Shown here piece after piece: positions 62,483 through 64,000 of a stretch of 64,000 bases of DNA. Position 1 is the stretch's first letter; every line of letters begins with the position of its first letter. The notes under the pieces are model-generated. The model was not told the origin of the DNA and ran no database searches. It was given only the letters and a program-made list of their open reading frames with translations. Made by a program: the position numbers and the translations under genes. Origin of the DNA: Polaribacter sp. BM10 (GTDB lineage: Bacteria; Bacteroidota; Bacteroidia; Flavobacteriales; Flavobacteriaceae); contig NZ_CP019704.1 in NCBI RefSeq assembly GCF_002005425.1, positions 124,001 through 188,000 on the forward strand. Reading direction: 5' to 3'.

Positions 62483-64000
62483 TTACTTTGGATCTAAAAT
62501 GTTGTTAATATTTACAATTAAATCTTTGTAATGATACTTAGATATTTTATTTATAGCTCTTTTACTTGCAGTGTTTAACTGGTATTTTAATGTTGTTAAT
62601 TCTCCTCTAACAATGGAAGAAACATCTGTACTTGTTGCAGATTTATCACTCATTAACGAACCTAATCTTTTGATAAAAGATTTTTGAAGCTTTCTTCTTT
62701 GTAAGTCTACGTTTTTAGTGCTTCTAGCTTCAGAAAATATTCCTTTACGTAAATCGCTTATCATGTCTGATGCAGGATAAAAATTATCTTGAATAACTTC
62801 TGCTTCAATCATTCTTTCTAAAGTTCTATAATTTAATAATGTTGCTAGATTTCTGTCTTGATAACGACCTAACTTTTCTGTATAGCCTGTTTCATCTATC
62901 TTATTAAGAATGTTTTTATCAAGTAACCAATTCTGAGTTTTAAACACGTTATTTAATAACCAATTTAAAGATTCTTTTTGAACGTTTTTAGAAACTGGTA
63001 CATAAATAGCACCTTGTTGAGATGGTTTTTTGTTGAACTCGTATACTCCACCAATATTACCAGTAACATGGCCAGCATAACGTCCCCAAACACTTAATAA
63101 TTCACCATATAATTCATTTAAATCTTCGTAATTATTTGTTTGATTAGAAGTCCAATTAGGTAAGTTTTTAGCAACAATTTTTAAGTTTTTCACACCATAT
63201 GTGCTAGATTTAACTTGATTGTTACCAATTCCTTCGGTTTGTGCAGATGGATCAAAACGCTGGCCGCCAAATCGATAAATTGGGTCATTTCCTTTTTCTT
63301 CAATCCACTTGTCTAAAGTTTTAACTTCTTGTTCTGGTGAAGTAACATTTGGTATTTTTCTATAACCCCAGTTAATTGCATAATGATCGTAAGGACCAAG
63401 TTGTCTAATAAAACGTATGTTTTTATCACCTGGTTGAGCAACGTAATTATATCTTGCGTAATCCATAATTGTTGCTGCAATTCCGTTTTTTTGAGTAAAA
63501 TCACCAGATCTTAATGAATCTGTTGGATAAGCATAACTAGCAGCCATGTTGTGTGGTAAACCTAAAGCATGACCAACTTCATGAGCAATTACCATGCGCA
63601 TCATGTCGCCAATTTCTTCATCTGGTGTGTCTAAAGTTCTCGCAGAAGGATTCGCAGCACCAGTTTCTAGTAAGTATCTATTTCTGTAAGAACGTAAATG
63701 ATTGTGGTACCAAATAATATCACTTTCTAAAATTTCACCAGATCTTGGGTCAGAAACACTTGGTCCTGTTGCATTTCTTGTTGTACTTGCCACATATCTA
63801 ATAGAAGAATAACGAATATCTTCCATACTAAATTCTGGGTCTTCTTCTTTTGTTGGAGGCATTTTTGCCATAATTGCATTTTTAAAACCAGCAGTTTCAA
63901 AAACTTTTTGCCAATCATCTACACCTTGTTTTATATATTTTCTTAGTTTTTCTGGTGTTGCAGGATCTAAATAGTAAACAATCGGTTTAATTGGTTCTAC
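62483..64000 (-). CDS. Zinc-dependent metalloprotease (DUF4953/DUF5117 type), C-terminal part (partial)
   Basis: The reading frame runs open to the last base of the window, so the N-terminus is missing; 505 residues are visible. The zinc site is HEVGHALGLPHNM (HExxHxxGxxHN), about 140 residues into the visible part, preceded by a long DPRSGEILESDIIWYHNHL stretch. This is the DUF4953-type extracellular metalloprotease found across Bacteroidota and thought to be secreted. The part after residue 250 of the fragment is helical. It converges on DUF2851 with a one-base gap. Confidence 0.88.
   Translation of the reverse strand, partial: VEPIKPIVYYLDPATPEKLRKYIKQGVDDWQKVFETAGFKNAIMAKMPPTKEEDPEFSMEDIRYSSIRYVASTTRNATGPSVSDPRSGEILESDIIWYHNHLRSYRNRYLLETGAANPSARTLDTPDEEIGDMMRMVIAHEVGHALGLPHNMAASYAYPTDSLRSGDFTQKNGIAATIMDYARYNYVAQPGDKNIRFIRQLGPYDHYAINWGYRKIPNVTSPEQEVKTLDKWIEEKGNDPIYRFGGQRFDPSAQTEGIGNNQVKSSTYGVKNLKIVAKNLPNWTSNQTNNYEDLNELYGELLSVWGRYAGHVTGNIGGVYEFNKKPSQQGAIYVPVSKNVQKESLNWLLNNVFKTQNWLLDKNILNKIDETGYTEKLGRYQDRNLATLLNYRTLERMIEAEVIQDNFYPASDMISDLRKGIFSEARSTKNVDLQRRKLQKSFIKRLGSLMSDKSATSTDVSSIVRGELTTLKYQLNTASKRAINKISKYHYKDLIVNINNILDPK

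Overview
The window is about 30% G+C, densely coded on both strands, and reads as the chromosome of a marine Flavobacteriaceae (Bacteroidota) bacterium, probably close to Polaribacter or Tenacibaculum. The evidence is flavobacterial protein families (TonB receptor plus DUF4249 lipoprotein, DUF4834, DUF6095, DUF6122, DUF5683, WbqC, the 60-residue CAL67264 family), weak Shine-Dalgarno signals, Bacteroidota-type -7 boxes (TAnnTTTG) and the flavobacterial TTTGAGCTC repeat. The genus is an inference. I see no tRNA, rRNA, CRISPR array, prophage or transposase.

Layout. 1-866: end of a sodium:solute symporter. 967-4720: DoxX, OsmC, FMN reductase, a cysteine-less glutaredoxin-like protein, a MarR regulator and two pirins, with two near-identical palindromes flanking the regulator region. 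4784-9111: aldehyde dehydrogenase and SDR, divergent from FadH. Together these look like an electrophile/thiol-stress and aldehyde/enoyl detoxification island. 9146-13738: secreted protein, CAL67264 protein, EttA, a small lipoprotein, a repeat-rich secreted basic protein and a DinB-like protein. 13831-21800: two convergent operons, one with a class A beta-lactamase-like serine hydrolase and an Npt1/Npt2-type nucleotide transporter fused to HEAT repeats, the other with a secreted phosphohistidine/ATP-grasp dikinase-like protein in glucan-water-dikinase domain order and a second serine hydrolase. This is the best candidate for an undescribed system.

21901-34202 is mostly minus strand: DUF6695, DUF6095, MurQ, DUF4249 with its TonB receptor, monomeric isocitrate dehydrogenase, ribosomal protein L19, a family 39 glycosyltransferase, TrmD, Cu/Zn SOD and an MBL hydrolase. 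34368-39751 is plus strand: PPK2, a DnaQ-fold exonuclease, a conserved protein, and a GH3 glycosidase fused to a class C beta-lactamase domain and bracketed by inverted copies of a repeat. 39895-45645 (minus): acyltransferase, BASS transporter, DUF4159, RsmE, GNAT-like protein, outer-membrane barrel. 45822-52508 (plus): DUF4834, YfhO, two GT4 glycosyltransferases and a flippase, a surface glycan operon.

52487-61091 (minus): DUF6122, Crp/Fnr regulator, WbqC, LepB, DapB, DUF5683, ParB, ParA, PepD and a nitroreductase. 61207-64000: DUF2851 and the C-terminal part of a zinc metalloprotease that runs off the window. The GH3 glycosidase, MurQ and possibly DUF6695 point to cell-wall recycling. Candidate promoters come from matches to TAnnTTTG read by eye; two of them (trmD, murQ) lie four bases from the start codon and suggest leaderless transcripts.
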